Below are positions 1 through 8,482 of a DNA stretch of 64,000 bases, piece after piece. Source of the DNA: Nitrospira sp. (GTDB taxonomy: Bacteria > Nitrospirota > Nitrospiria > Nitrospirales > Nitrospiraceae). The position numbers and the translations under genes are program-made. The DNA lies in NCBI GenBank assembly GCA_022842445.1, contig JALHPO010000005.1, positions 1-64,000 on the forward strand, read 5' to 3'. Within the stretch, counting starts at the first letter, position 1. Every line of letters starts with the position of its first letter. Below the pieces are notes generated by a model that worked only from the letters and a program-made list of their open reading frames with translations, did no database searches and was not told the origin of the DNA.

Positions 1-596
1 CCCAATAACGACAGATTAGCCTCGGCGCCAACCCCCGCCAAACTACTCGCGACGGCGCCGGCTCCAAAGATCAGCACCGGAACATAGAGGGGAAGCACTA
101 AGAGGGCGACCAAAAGCCCACTCCCGCGCACGCCAAGTACCAGCGCGGCACCGATCGCTCCAATCATACTCAACGTCGGCGTCCCAAGCAAGAGCGATAA
201 GACCAACACTGTCACCGCCTCGCCATCCAGGCCGAATTGCAAACCCAGCAGCGGCGAGAGCAGGACGACCGGCACCCCGGCAATCACCCAATGCGCAAAG
301 ACCTTCCCGACGACCAACACGGGCAGCGGCTGGGCAATCAGCACCATCTGCTCCAGCACACCATCGAGATAATCGGCGGTAAACACGCGCCCCAGCGACA
401 AGAGACAGGCCAGCAGGGCCGCAACCCACAGCACCCCGGGACCGATCGTCCGCAGCACCGCAGGCTCCGGGCCGACACCAAGCGGAAACAGGCTGGCGAC
501 GATGACCAGAAAAAAGACGGGCATCGCCGCATCCGACCGGCGTCGCATGGCCAGGAGCAGATCCCGCCGCACCACCCCGCACAGCGCATCCCACAT
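1..596 (-). CDS. ccmB: Heme exporter membrane subunit CcmB (partial, runs off window start)
   Basis: Reverse-strand reading from ATG at 594-596 gives MWDALCGVVRRDLLLAMRRRSDAAMPVFFLVIVASLFPLGVGPEP..., typical of CcmB. Directly downstream of ccmA. Missed by the ORF track because it has no stop inside the window. Confidence 0.85.
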   Translation of the reverse strand, partial: MWDALCGVVRRDLLLAMRRRSDAAMPVFFLVIVASLFPLGVGPEPAVLRTIGPGVLWVAALLACLLSLGRVFTADYLDGVLEQMVLIAQPLPVLVVGKVFAHWVIAGVPVVLLSPLLGLQFGLDGEAVTVLVLSLLLGTPTLSMIGAIGAALVLGVRGSGLLVALLVLPLYVPVLIFGAGAVASSLAGVGAEANLSLL

Positions 597-607
597 GCCG
601 AGCCGAG

Positions 608-1240
608 TCATCCGTTCAGCCTCAGACGCTGAATCACATCAGACGGCAACGCCACCTCCTGGTGAGTCACGACCACTGCCAACCCCCCGCCCCGCAAATG
701 CGACTGCACCCGCTCGGTCACCAGAGCGGTGGACGCCGCATCCAACGAAGTGAACGGCTCATCCAACAACCACAAAGGATGGGTCGAGAGCCACAGACGG
801 GCCAGCGCTACACGGCGCCGCTGCCCCTGCGACAACACCTTCGTGGGAAGCCGGTGCACCATTCGCTTGAGACCGACAGACTCCAACGCGTCCTGCACCA
901 ATGGGGCTGAATGGCGATCACCGGTCAAGCCGGCCGAGGCCATGAGATTTTCAACCGGCGTCAGATCATCCTTCACGCCGTTCAGATGCCCGATATAGGT
1001 AAGTTGCGCGTAATACTGTTCCTTCAGCTGACGAATATCCTGCCCCTGCCAGAGGACCTCTCCCGCTTCAGGCGACAAGAGGCTGGTCAGGATGCGGAGG
1101 AAACTGGTCTTCCCGCTCCCGTTCTCCCCCACCACGGTCAGCAACGTCCCCGGCTCTACTGTGACATTCACATCGGAGAACAACCGGCGCTCCCCGCGCA
1201 TGCAACTCAATGCCACTGCTTGCAACATAGCGAACGACAC
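608..1240 (-). CDS. ccmA: Heme ABC exporter ATP-binding protein CcmA
   Basis: Walker A GENGSGKTS, signature LSQGQRRRVALARL, Walker B LWLLDEP; adjacent to ccmB. Confidence 0.92.
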   Translation of the reverse strand: MSFAMLQAVALSCMRGERRLFSDVNVTVEPGTLLTVVGENGSGKTSFLRILTSLLSPEAGEVLWQGQDIRQLKEQYYAQLTYIGHLNGVKDDLTPVENLMASAGLTGDRHSAPLVQDALESVGLKRMVHRLPTKVLSQGQRRRVALARLWLSTHPLWLLDEPFTSLDAASTALVTERVQSHLRGGGLAVVVTHQEVALPSDVIQRLRLNG

Positions 1241-1509
1241 TCCCCCGCAACCGGCGGCAACGCCGCAGTGATTCTGACGAAAACAGGTGAGATTAAAGGG
1301 AATCAGTCGTGGAAAACAAGAGGCGAAGCGCGGCGATGAAGTTGACCAGGTTCAAGCCCAGCGGGTAAAACGCAGCTTGCTCTGAGGACGGTTCTACTGG
1401 TAACTAATGGGAGCGTCGCTTGCGTGACCACCGCAAGTAGACAGCCTCTACACCCAGGTCTATTCACGCGAACCATGTCGACGCACAGACCATTTGAAGG
1501 AGATGAACC

Positions 1510-2043
1510 ATGAACGAACTTATCTGCATCGCGTTTAAGGATTCCGGCACGGCCGATCAGGTGCTCAACGAAATGCGGGCCCTGGAAAGTGAATATGTCC
1601 TGGACCTGGAGGATGCCGTGGTCGTCGTCCGTGATCGGGATGGGAAGGTCCACCTGAAACAGTGTGTCGACATCTTCGGTGGAGCGACGCCCCATGGCGT
1701 GGCGCTGGGCATGTTATGGGGCGGGCTGATCGGCCTGCTCTTCATGAATCCCCTGGCAGGGCTGTTGGGATCACTGGCGGGAGGCGCAGGGGGAGGAGCC
1801 ATGACCGTCGCGGCGAGTGAATCCGGAGTGCTGAACGATTATGGGATCCCCGACAATTTCATTAGGGCCCTCGGCAGCACCATCCGGCCAGGCACCTCGG
1901 CGATCTTCCTGCTGGTTCGGAACTTCAAGGAAGACAAGCTGTTGGCCGGAATCTCCAAATACGAGGGAACCATCCTCAAATCCTCGCTCACGAAGGAGCA
2001 CGAAGAGAAGTTGCGGACCGCCCTTAAACGTAACCAATCTTGA
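1510..2043 (+). CDS. DUF1269-like membrane protein with glycine-rich core
   Basis: MNELICIAFKDSGTADQVLNEMRALE...VVVVRDRDGKVHLKQ...GLLGSLAGGAGGGA; start preceded by AAGGAGATGAACC. Confidence 0.75.
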   Translation: MNELICIAFKDSGTADQVLNEMRALESEYVLDLEDAVVVVRDRDGKVHLKQCVDIFGGATPHGVALGMLWGGLIGLLFMNPLAGLLGSLAGGAGGGAMTVAASESGVLNDYGIPDNFIRALGSTIRPGTSAIFLLVRNFKEDKLLAGISKYEGTILKSSLTKEHEEKLRTALKRNQS

Positions 2044-2105
2044 TCTGCCTGCGGCCTGATGATATAAGCTGAGCTGAGAGACGCGCATTCGGCAGCCAAC
2101 CAACT

Positions 2106-2174
2106 ATGACGACCGTTCGGCAGAGCATCGGGATTAGCATGGCGGCGGCGATGATGATCGCCAGCTCCGCCTAA
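2106..2174 (+). CDS. Possible short leader peptide (22 aa) upstream of threonine ammonia-lyase
   Basis: ATG...TAA encodes MTTVRQSIGISMAAAMMIASSA, followed by a terminator hairpin and then ilvA. No strong Shine-Dalgarno. Confidence 0.25.
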   Translation: MTTVRQSIGISMAAAMMIASSA

Positions 2175-2209
2175 GCCTGCCTGCGACTGGAAACATACGC
2201 GAGCAACGG

Positions 2210-2246
2210 CCCCTGGCGGATTCGGTTCTGCCAGGGGTTTTTTATT
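2210..2246 (+). terminator. Rho-independent terminator (possible attenuator) upstream of ilvA
   Basis: CCCCTGGC-ggattcggttct-GCCAGGGG followed by TTTTTT. Confidence 0.75.
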
Positions 2247-2287
2247 GTCTACGGGCCGGAATGAATCAGAAAAAGGGAGAACGAAGC

Positions 2288-3496
2288 ATGGTCACTCTTG
2301 AATCGATCGAAGCAGCCGCAACCCGCATCGGTCCGTCCATCTATGAATCGCCGTTGGTGCATTCCAAAACCCTGTCCCGGCTGAGTGGGAACGCGATTTT
2401 TCTGAAACTTGAAAATCTGCAGATGACCGGATCGTTCAAGGAGCGCGGCGCGTTGAACCGCATCCTGACGATGACGGACGATGAACGGCGGCAGGGAGTC
2501 ATCGCGGCATCGGCAGGAAACCACGGACAGGGCGTCGCCTATCACGCGACCCAGCGGAGCATTCCCGTGCAAATCTGGATGCCGCGTTCGACGCCGCTCA
2601 TCAAGCTGACGGCGACCCGAGCCTACGGCGCGGATATCGTGTTGCACGGAGACAATTACGACGAGGCCTGCGAGGCAGCCATTGAACGGAGCGTGCAGAG
2701 GAACGCCGTGTTTATCCATCCCTTTGACGACGACGCGGTCATCGCCGGACAAGGAACCGTCGGGCTGGAACTCCTGAAGCAAAACCCCGCACTGGATGTG
2801 ATCCTGGTGCCGGTAGGAGGCGGCGGACTGATCGGCGGGGTCGGCTGTGCGGTCAAGGAACGAAACCCAGCGGTCGAAGTGATCGGCGTTCAAACAAGCC
2901 GACTACCGTCGATGCACCAGGCGCTGCAGCAACAGCACCCCGTCGATCTCCCGGCAAAATCCACATTGGCCGACGGGATCGCCGTTCGAAAAGCAGGCGT
3001 GCGCACGCTGCCGCTGGCCCGCAAATATGTCGATCGGCTCGTCACAGTCGAGGAAGACGAGATTGCGGAGGCGATTCTGATGCTGCTCGAAGGCGAGAAA
3101 ACGGTGGCGGAGGGGGCCGGCGCCGTTGCGCTTGCCGCCGTGCTGCAAGCCAAAACGGGCCATCGCGGGAAAAACATCGCGGTGCTGGTGTCCGGGGGCA
3201 ACCTCGACGTGACACTGCTGGCAAGAATCATCGAGCAAGGTATGGTTCGGGACGGGCGACGGCTGCGTCTGCGAGTGCGTCTCCCGGACTATCCCGGCGC
3301 ATTGGAAGGACTGGCATCGGTAATCGCCAAGGCCCAGGCCAATATCATGGAGACGTCGTATAACCGCGCGCACTACGGAGTGAGCCTGAACGAAGCTACG
3401 ATCGACATCACGATGGAAACCCGCGGGCGCGATCACGCGTCGGATCTCTTGGCCACGCTGACGAGTTCGCGTTATGAATTCAGCGTCGTCGAATGA
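2288..3496 (+). CDS. ilvA: Threonine ammonia-lyase (PLP-dependent, with C-terminal ACT-like region)
   Basis: PLP lysine motif GSFKERGALNR, SAGNHGQGVAYHA, VPVGGGGLIGG. Start 2288 preferred (GGGAGA upstream); the ORF extends to 2261. Confidence 0.9.
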   Translation: MVTLESIEAAATRIGPSIYESPLVHSKTLSRLSGNAIFLKLENLQMTGSFKERGALNRILTMTDDERRQGVIAASAGNHGQGVAYHATQRSIPVQIWMPRSTPLIKLTATRAYGADIVLHGDNYDEACEAAIERSVQRNAVFIHPFDDDAVIAGQGTVGLELLKQNPALDVILVPVGGGGLIGGVGCAVKERNPAVEVIGVQTSRLPSMHQALQQQHPVDLPAKSTLADGIAVRKAGVRTLPLARKYVDRLVTVEEDEIAEAILMLLEGEKTVAEGAGAVALAAVLQAKTGHRGKNIAVLVSGGNLDVTLLARIIEQGMVRDGRRLRLRVRLPDYPGALEGLASVIAKAQANIMETSYNRAHYGVSLNEATIDITMETRGRDHASDLLATLTSSRYEFSVVE

Positions 3497-3576
3497 GCGC
3501 CATGGGGCCGGGAAAGGCAGCGGAAGCCGCGCGTTCCGTCACGCCTTCCTGTGTCTCATGTCGAGCACCCAATCTG

Positions 3577-4065
3577 TCAGATATCCCTTGGGACAGACAC
3601 CTGTGAACGCAGGGTATGATGCTTCAATTGGACGACGAGGTAGAGCACAATGACTAGATTCAGCATCAGCACGCCGACTCGAAACATCGACACCTGCTCG
3701 ATCACTTCATAGAGTTCAAACGGAAGCAGCAGACTCGTCGAGATCACCGTCAGATACGCGGCCCAGGAACGTTCCAGCCACAGTCCAATTCCTTCCAGCA
3801 ACAACATCCCCGCATAGCCGAGACTGACAAGCCCCGCCATCAGCACCGTATGCGGTTGTAAGGCATCGACTTTCAGCACCAGCGCATGAATGATCCGGGA
3901 GTCGGCATTCAAGTGCAGCGCTTCGATGAGCTGTGAAAACAGTGTCGCAATCTCCGCATGCATCAACTGGAGCAGGCCCAACCCGACAAGCAACAACAGC
4001 AGGCCTTTCACGATCTTGAACACAGCAATTACGGCGAGACCGGTCTGGTGAGAGCGAGTCGTCAT
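3577..4065 (-). CDS. DUF2127-like membrane protein
   Basis: Four hydrophobic segments; GLAVIAVFKIVKGLLLLLVGLGLLQLMH... typical of the DUF2127 family. Confidence 0.7.
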   Translation of the reverse strand: MTTRSHQTGLAVIAVFKIVKGLLLLLVGLGLLQLMHAEIATLFSQLIEALHLNADSRIIHALVLKVDALQPHTVLMAGLVSLGYAGMLLLEGIGLWLERSWAAYLTVISTSLLLPFELYEVIEQVSMFRVGVLMLNLVIVLYLVVQLKHHTLRSQVSVPRDI

Positions 4066-4120
4066 CGAGTGAAGAGACTATCACACAGGATCAGAAAGCG
4101 AACGCGGTGAGCAGGACGTT

Positions 4121-4199
4121 CTGAAAGAACCTGTCCAGTTTTTGTGGCTGCAGTCTCGTCATGTACAACTTGAAAGACTTCCAACCCCTGTTCTTTCCC
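4121..4199. repeat. Probable REP/MITE-like end (related to the element at 8356-8463)
   Basis: Contains CTTGAAAGACTTCCAACCCCTGTTCTTTCCC, similar to GAAAAGACTCCCAACCCTTTTTCTTTCAG at the right end of the 8.4 kb element. Confidence 0.4.
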
Positions 4200-4469
4200 T
4201 CAAGCACCGTCAAGCGCAGACCGTTTACACTGGGCAACGTCCGCATCAACCGACGCTTTGGTCACCTCGCCACTGTTGATCAGAAAAGACTCGACAGAGC
4301 CTTGCGGCTTTGGCTGGAGCTGTAGTGCTCCGAATCAATAGCTCCAAGAAAATGAGTCTGGCTTGAGCAGGGACTTATCAATAGTCATGTCAGCTCCCAC
4401 AGATTCGCTTCGATGAACGATTCAGGATTCGACCCTAAATTTTTATTCTCTCTTTTTGCCCCAATTGAT

Positions 4470-6005
4470 CTAACGAGGCATTGGCATCTGTGTGGGTCTG
4501 CTTAATTTCCCCATCGCACCCAGTGCAACTACACCTATCCAATACTCAATGAACGGCTCTTCGTTCTCGCCATCTATCGCCACGGGTTTATGTGCCAAAT
4601 TCATGAGCCCTACGGTGTTAGAAAGAGCCTCATCGATCTCAAAGACATAACGCAAGCAACTTGGATAAGCCTTCAATCGCGGCTGATCCGCGAGAGACCA
4701 AAAGGCCATTTCGAACCATCTATATTCGGCACCGTCATGCGGTCGGCAAAAGACAAGGTTTGCACTACGCACATAGGGACTAGAGGAGTGCTGCACAATC
4801 GACATTTCCCCAAAAGCTACGATATCCCACTTCGACCGCTTTCTATGGACACCCCACGAGCTCATGTCATCGCAACGTCTCATCCCGTTCGAAGAACTGA
4901 AGTGACCATCGGTATCAAAGTTAAACTCCATAGTCCCGAGCACAAGACGACCTGATCCGCCCTGTCCTTTCTCCTTGAACATAACATCACCTGCGTGCTC
5001 AAGAATGCGTGAAAACAACCTTTCCTTTATGCCTCGCAGCTCACGCACGCCTTGTTCGAATAATGCATCGCGCTGCCGCTGCCGCTCCTGTGCAACCTTT
5101 CTTTCGGCCTCTGCCTTGGCCTGTGCCACCGCAACCTGGCTTACAGCTTCGGCCAACTGCACCACCGCTTTGCTAGTCGGTCTGCTCTCGCTCGCCATGC
5201 ATTGTTTCAACACTTCGATGCACCTATCCCTTTTGGGTCGTATCTCAGGAGATTTCCGGAGCATCATTGCCACAATAGCTTTAGCGCCCGGTGGCAGAGC
5301 TTCAAGTAGCGCCGGATCTTTGGTGAGATGCTGATCGCGCAATGCGTCCACGTCGCCTTTGAAGGGAGGCTGACCGGTCAACAGGGCATGCGCAATACAT
5401 CCCACCGCATAGATGTCTGTTGCGGGTGTAGGACGTTGAAGCAACCACTGTTCTGGAGCTGCATAGGGAGGCGTCAGACAGGAACGAAGCGATTCAAGCG
5501 ATGTTGAGTCCTCTACGAACTTGGCAATCCCGAAATCGGCAACTTTCCATACGCTTTCATGCCATAGGATATTCGATGGCTTCATGTCTCGATGTGTGAT
5601 GTCGTTCACTTCTCCCAGTCCCTCCAAAATTTGCATCATAATTCCCATGACCTCTCTGGGTAAAAATGATCCCTTGTCACGGAGCGCATCCTGAAGACTG
5701 CTTTCGCACACAGGCATCACGAGAAAATATCGATCCGAATCGGCGTCCTGTCCCCAATCAAGTACTGGAACCACATGGGAAAGTTGTCGCCCATAAAGGG
5801 CCTGCCCGATGGCAAGTTCTCGATGTGCAGCCTGAGCTACCGTTACTTTGAGACGCTTGATAGCTACCTTGCCGTCTATTCCCTCTCCAAGGAATACCTC
5901 CCCAAACCCGCCAGGAGAACCGAGCGGTTTCTTAAGGTCAATCCGCCATTGATGGTAGTTGAGCTTAATGTTATCCATTGTGTGCGACGCTCCGATACGA
6001 ACCAT
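4470..6005 (-). CDS. Serine/threonine protein kinase with coiled-coil and unrecognised C-terminal domain
   Basis: Gly loop LGSPGGFGEVFLG, VAIK lysine, catalytic loop HRDMKPSN, DFG, APE (PPYAAPEQW). No transmembrane segment seen. C-terminal ~180 aa unassigned. Confidence 0.9.
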   Translation of the reverse strand: MVRIGASHTMDNIKLNYHQWRIDLKKPLGSPGGFGEVFLGEGIDGKVAIKRLKVTVAQAAHRELAIGQALYGRQLSHVVPVLDWGQDADSDRYFLVMPVCESSLQDALRDKGSFLPREVMGIMMQILEGLGEVNDITHRDMKPSNILWHESVWKVADFGIAKFVEDSTSLESLRSCLTPPYAAPEQWLLQRPTPATDIYAVGCIAHALLTGQPPFKGDVDALRDQHLTKDPALLEALPPGAKAIVAMMLRKSPEIRPKRDRCIEVLKQCMASESRPTSKAVVQLAEAVSQVAVAQAKAEAERKVAQERQRQRDALFEQGVRELRGIKERLFSRILEHAGDVMFKEKGQGGSGRLVLGTMEFNFDTDGHFSSSNGMRRCDDMSSWGVHRKRSKWDIVAFGEMSIVQHSSSPYVRSANLVFCRPHDGAEYRWFEMAFWSLADQPRLKAYPSCLRYVFEIDEALSNTVGLMNLAHKPVAIDGENEEPFIEYWIGVVALGAMGKLSRPTQMPMPR

Positions 6006-6052
6006 TTCTGGGTTAAACCGCCAGTTGAGAGAGAGTCAGCGAAGGGACAAAG

Positions 6053-6158
6053 AAACAGGGACATTCTACTTTTTCAGGCCGCGTTGGTCTATGGTTGAGG
6101 GGGCGGCGAGGAAGCACCGGGCGGCCACGTGCCGGAAAATTGAGAATGTCCCCGTTTT
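6053..6158. repeat. MITE/REP-like element with terminal inverted repeats
   Basis: Left AAACAGGGACATTCTACTTTTTCAGG versus reverse complement of right end AAACGGGGACATTCTCAATTTTCCGG; ~106 bp; GC-rich interior. Confidence 0.7.
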
Positions 6159-6200
6159 CCCACTGGCCTCTGATGGCTTCGCGACCGCAGACGTACCGGA

Positions 6201-7319
6201 TTAGTCCTTGTCGAAATGCTCCCTTGCGGCAATACAGCACATGAAACAACCAGTAAAACCAGACTCATCTGGATCGAACCCTACCAAGTGCTCTCCGCAA
6301 AACCCACATTGCTCTGTACAATCAAACCATTCATGACACCAGAAGCAAAAATATCGGTCGCCCAGGATAGTTGCGCTTTGCTCAGGATGTTCGCATGCTG
6401 CACAATAATAAGAAGCTGGATTTTCGTCCTTGGGGTCATACGGCGGAACATATTCTTGCATTACGTCATCCAGTGTAATTTCAACTCCGCAAGTTTCGTC
6501 TTCACACGATCCTGAGCCCACATCGTCGATATCTGACAACTTGCTACATGTAGGGCAAGCCACGCGTAGAAAAGACCCACGAGTACCACAGACCCGACAT
6601 TCGGCCTCATGTACCGGTTCTTGTATTTCACTCACTCTTGCAGAAGGAAATCCACACGCAAAACATGTGCGATATTCACTGCCGACTGAAATTTCCTTAT
6701 CAATCTCCGGCTTAAGGGTTGAGTACTTGGTGTTGAGAAAAACGCGATGAGCATGTAGCGCCTCATTGATCCCTTCAATTGCTTGGCGATGCTTCTGGAA
6801 GTGTTTGGACCAATCCCCTTTAAGTCGTCGGTGCAAATAGCACCACGCCATACATTGCTCTGCGGCAATTTCTTCTAAAAGTTTATGGTCGGGTTTCTTC
6901 GAATAGGCGTCATGACAAAAATGAACCATCTTGTTTCTATGGTCTCTAAGGCGCCCGAAACATTTCGTTTCGTCTGGTGAAAAAGTCTCATTACATATCT
7001 TAGTGAGTCGGTCAATAATCTCCACTACCGTGACAGATAGGAAATCGCCACTCTGAAATTTAATTAGGTCGGCCTTGTCAGGTGATTTTAAGATCATGGA
7101 CCAATGTTCCAAAAGCAGGCGTGCCTTCAGAATCAGTTCAAGACCGGAGCAGAAATTAATAACAGAGTACTTTGGCCTTTTCTCAAAATCCTTGATCGAT
7201 GTGTCGAAAAAGTCGATCGCGTTGCCAACGATCAAGTCAAAAAACTGCTTCGGTTCATTCTTGACCGGATTCGGCGCTTTATGAGGACTCTTCGGCTTGT
7301 GGCTGGCCATGGTTCCCAC
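6201..7319 (-). CDS. HEPN-like domain protein with C-terminal multi-zinc-ribbon region
   Basis: N-terminal helical region with RNKMVH (R-x4-H, HEPN-type). C-terminal half has many CxxC pairs (CFACG, CRVCG, CPTC, YYCAAC, CFWC, CGFCG, CFMCC). Confidence 0.65.
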   Translation of the reverse strand: MGTMASHKPKSPHKAPNPVKNEPKQFFDLIVGNAIDFFDTSIKDFEKRPKYSVINFCSGLELILKARLLLEHWSMILKSPDKADLIKFQSGDFLSVTVVEIIDRLTKICNETFSPDETKCFGRLRDHRNKMVHFCHDAYSKKPDHKLLEEIAAEQCMAWCYLHRRLKGDWSKHFQKHRQAIEGINEALHAHRVFLNTKYSTLKPEIDKEISVGSEYRTCFACGFPSARVSEIQEPVHEAECRVCGTRGSFLRVACPTCSKLSDIDDVGSGSCEDETCGVEITLDDVMQEYVPPYDPKDENPASYYCAACEHPEQSATILGDRYFCFWCHEWFDCTEQCGFCGEHLVGFDPDESGFTGCFMCCIAAREHFDKD

Positions 7320-7478
7320 CTAATACTAGAATTTTGAAACTACCTCGCATCGTGAAGCCTAACTCATTCAGACGCATTATGTCAGAAACGTATCTCGCTA
7401 ACATATTTCTACCGGGGCATGGAGGGCATTTAAGAGGTTGCCCCTCTGCTGTCCAAGACAGGATTGAACCGGGGAGAG

Positions 7479-7545
7479 CTGAAAAAGGGTCGGGAATCTT
7501 TTCTTGGCATTCGGGCCTTGAATCCGATCCGTCTGGATTTGACGG
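7479..7545. repeat. Dispersed repeat copy 1 (REP-like end plus ORF6N 3' tail)
   Basis: CTGAAAAAGGGTCGGGAATCTTTTCTTGGCATTCGGGCCTTGAATCCGATCCGTCTGGATTTGACGG, highly similar to 8356-8422. Confidence 0.75.
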
Positions 7546-7701
7546 GCGGCGGTTCCATGAGTTGGCGAATGGCATCGAAGAGCGACCCAATCTGTCCGTC
7601 ATAACTGTTCGCGGTTCCGCAAAGGCTTTTGGTAATTTTCTCGTCCTGCCCCATTTTGATGTTCCAAATTGGAACTTCAAGTCATTGAACTCCACACACA
7701 C
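7502..7701 (-). pseudogene. Degraded ORF6N-domain protein gene
   Basis: One frame encodes NDLKFQFGTSKWGRTRKLPKAFAE (resembles the LRSQFVTSKWGGRRYLPYAFTE motif). A second frame encodes GQIGSLFDAIRQLMEPPPVKSRRIGFKA (typical ORF6N C-terminus). The frames are disrupted and the middle is missing. Confidence 0.6.
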
Positions 7702-7776
7702 AGCAATGGGGTCTGGCTTACAGTATGGACTGAGCTGAACTGACTCTCGCCCCTCGTTCGAATCGGGGCTCTGTGT

Positions 7777-8259
7777 TTATTTTGCTGGTGGCGGTACAGC
7801 ACGATTCTTAGGAGGGAAGAGTTCGGACTGCTCGCCTGCGCGTCTCGATATGACTGACGCCCCGCTCCACCGAAGGATGTCATTGACCTGATCACTCATG
7901 ATCGGCTTGAGTGCTCCACCGGCAAACCCCGGCTCCGCATCGAGGTACATGGGGATAAACAGCAGCACGAGTTGATTCGATTGGAAGTAGTATTGAATGT
8001 CCAGCGCGGAGTTCTGCCCGTCATAGGACAGATTCGCGCGGGAGACGCTGCGGCCGAGGCTGAAAATGCTGTGGATCGGCCAGGAATCGGTCAGCTGTAA
8101 CGTATTGGCATCCACTCGCTCGACGGACCAATCCTTCTGCGCCTGCTGCGCCACACGATCAAGAGGATTCTCCGTGGCCTTCGCACGAATGTAGGTGGCT
8201 GAAGAGCATCCGAATGTGGCGAGCACCAGCACGACGAGAATGAATCGAGCGAGCATCAT
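7777..8259 (-). CDS. Hypothetical lipoprotein
   Basis: MMLARFILVVLVLATFGCSSA lipobox; GAGGAGGG Shine-Dalgarno. Confidence 0.65.
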   Translation of the reverse strand: MMLARFILVVLVLATFGCSSATYIRAKATENPLDRVAQQAQKDWSVERVDANTLQLTDSWPIHSIFSLGRSVSRANLSYDGQNSALDIQYYFQSNQLVLLFIPMYLDAEPGFAGGALKPIMSDQVNDILRWSGASVISRRAGEQSELFPPKNRAVPPPAK

Positions 8260-8355
8260 GTCCCTCCTCTGTGACAATTCGGTTCACTATGCTGCAGAAC
8301 GACAATCGGCGGCAGGCTAAACTGAAAAGAAGATCGTGTCAATAAAGCGGGGCGG

Positions 8356-8463
8356 CTGAAAAGGGGTCGGAAATCTTTTCTTCACATTCAGGCCTTGAAT
8401 CCGATTCGCCCGGATTTGACGGCCTGTACGATCGGAAAAGACTCCCAACCCTTTTTCTTTCAG
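8356..8463. repeat. REP/MITE-like inverted-repeat element carrying an ORF6N 3' remnant (copy 2)
   Basis: CTGAAAAGGGGTCGGAAATCTTTTC at left; right end reverse complement CTGAAAGAAAAAGGGTTGGGAGTCTTTTCC. Interior minus strand encodes AVKSGRIGFKA-stop. Confidence 0.7.
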
Positions 8464-8482
8464 CCCCTTTTCTTTCCGCTCA

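Noticed and set aside
43-594. 183-aa minus-strand ORF at window start
   Set aside because: Wrong frame; the CcmB reading frame (start 596, open at the edge) matches the family
4161-4325. Small plus-strand ORF MYNLKDFQPLFFPSSTVKRRPFTLGNVRINRRFGHLATVDQKRLDRALRLWLEL
   Set aside because: No ribosome-binding site or family match, and it overlaps a REP-like end; not enough support
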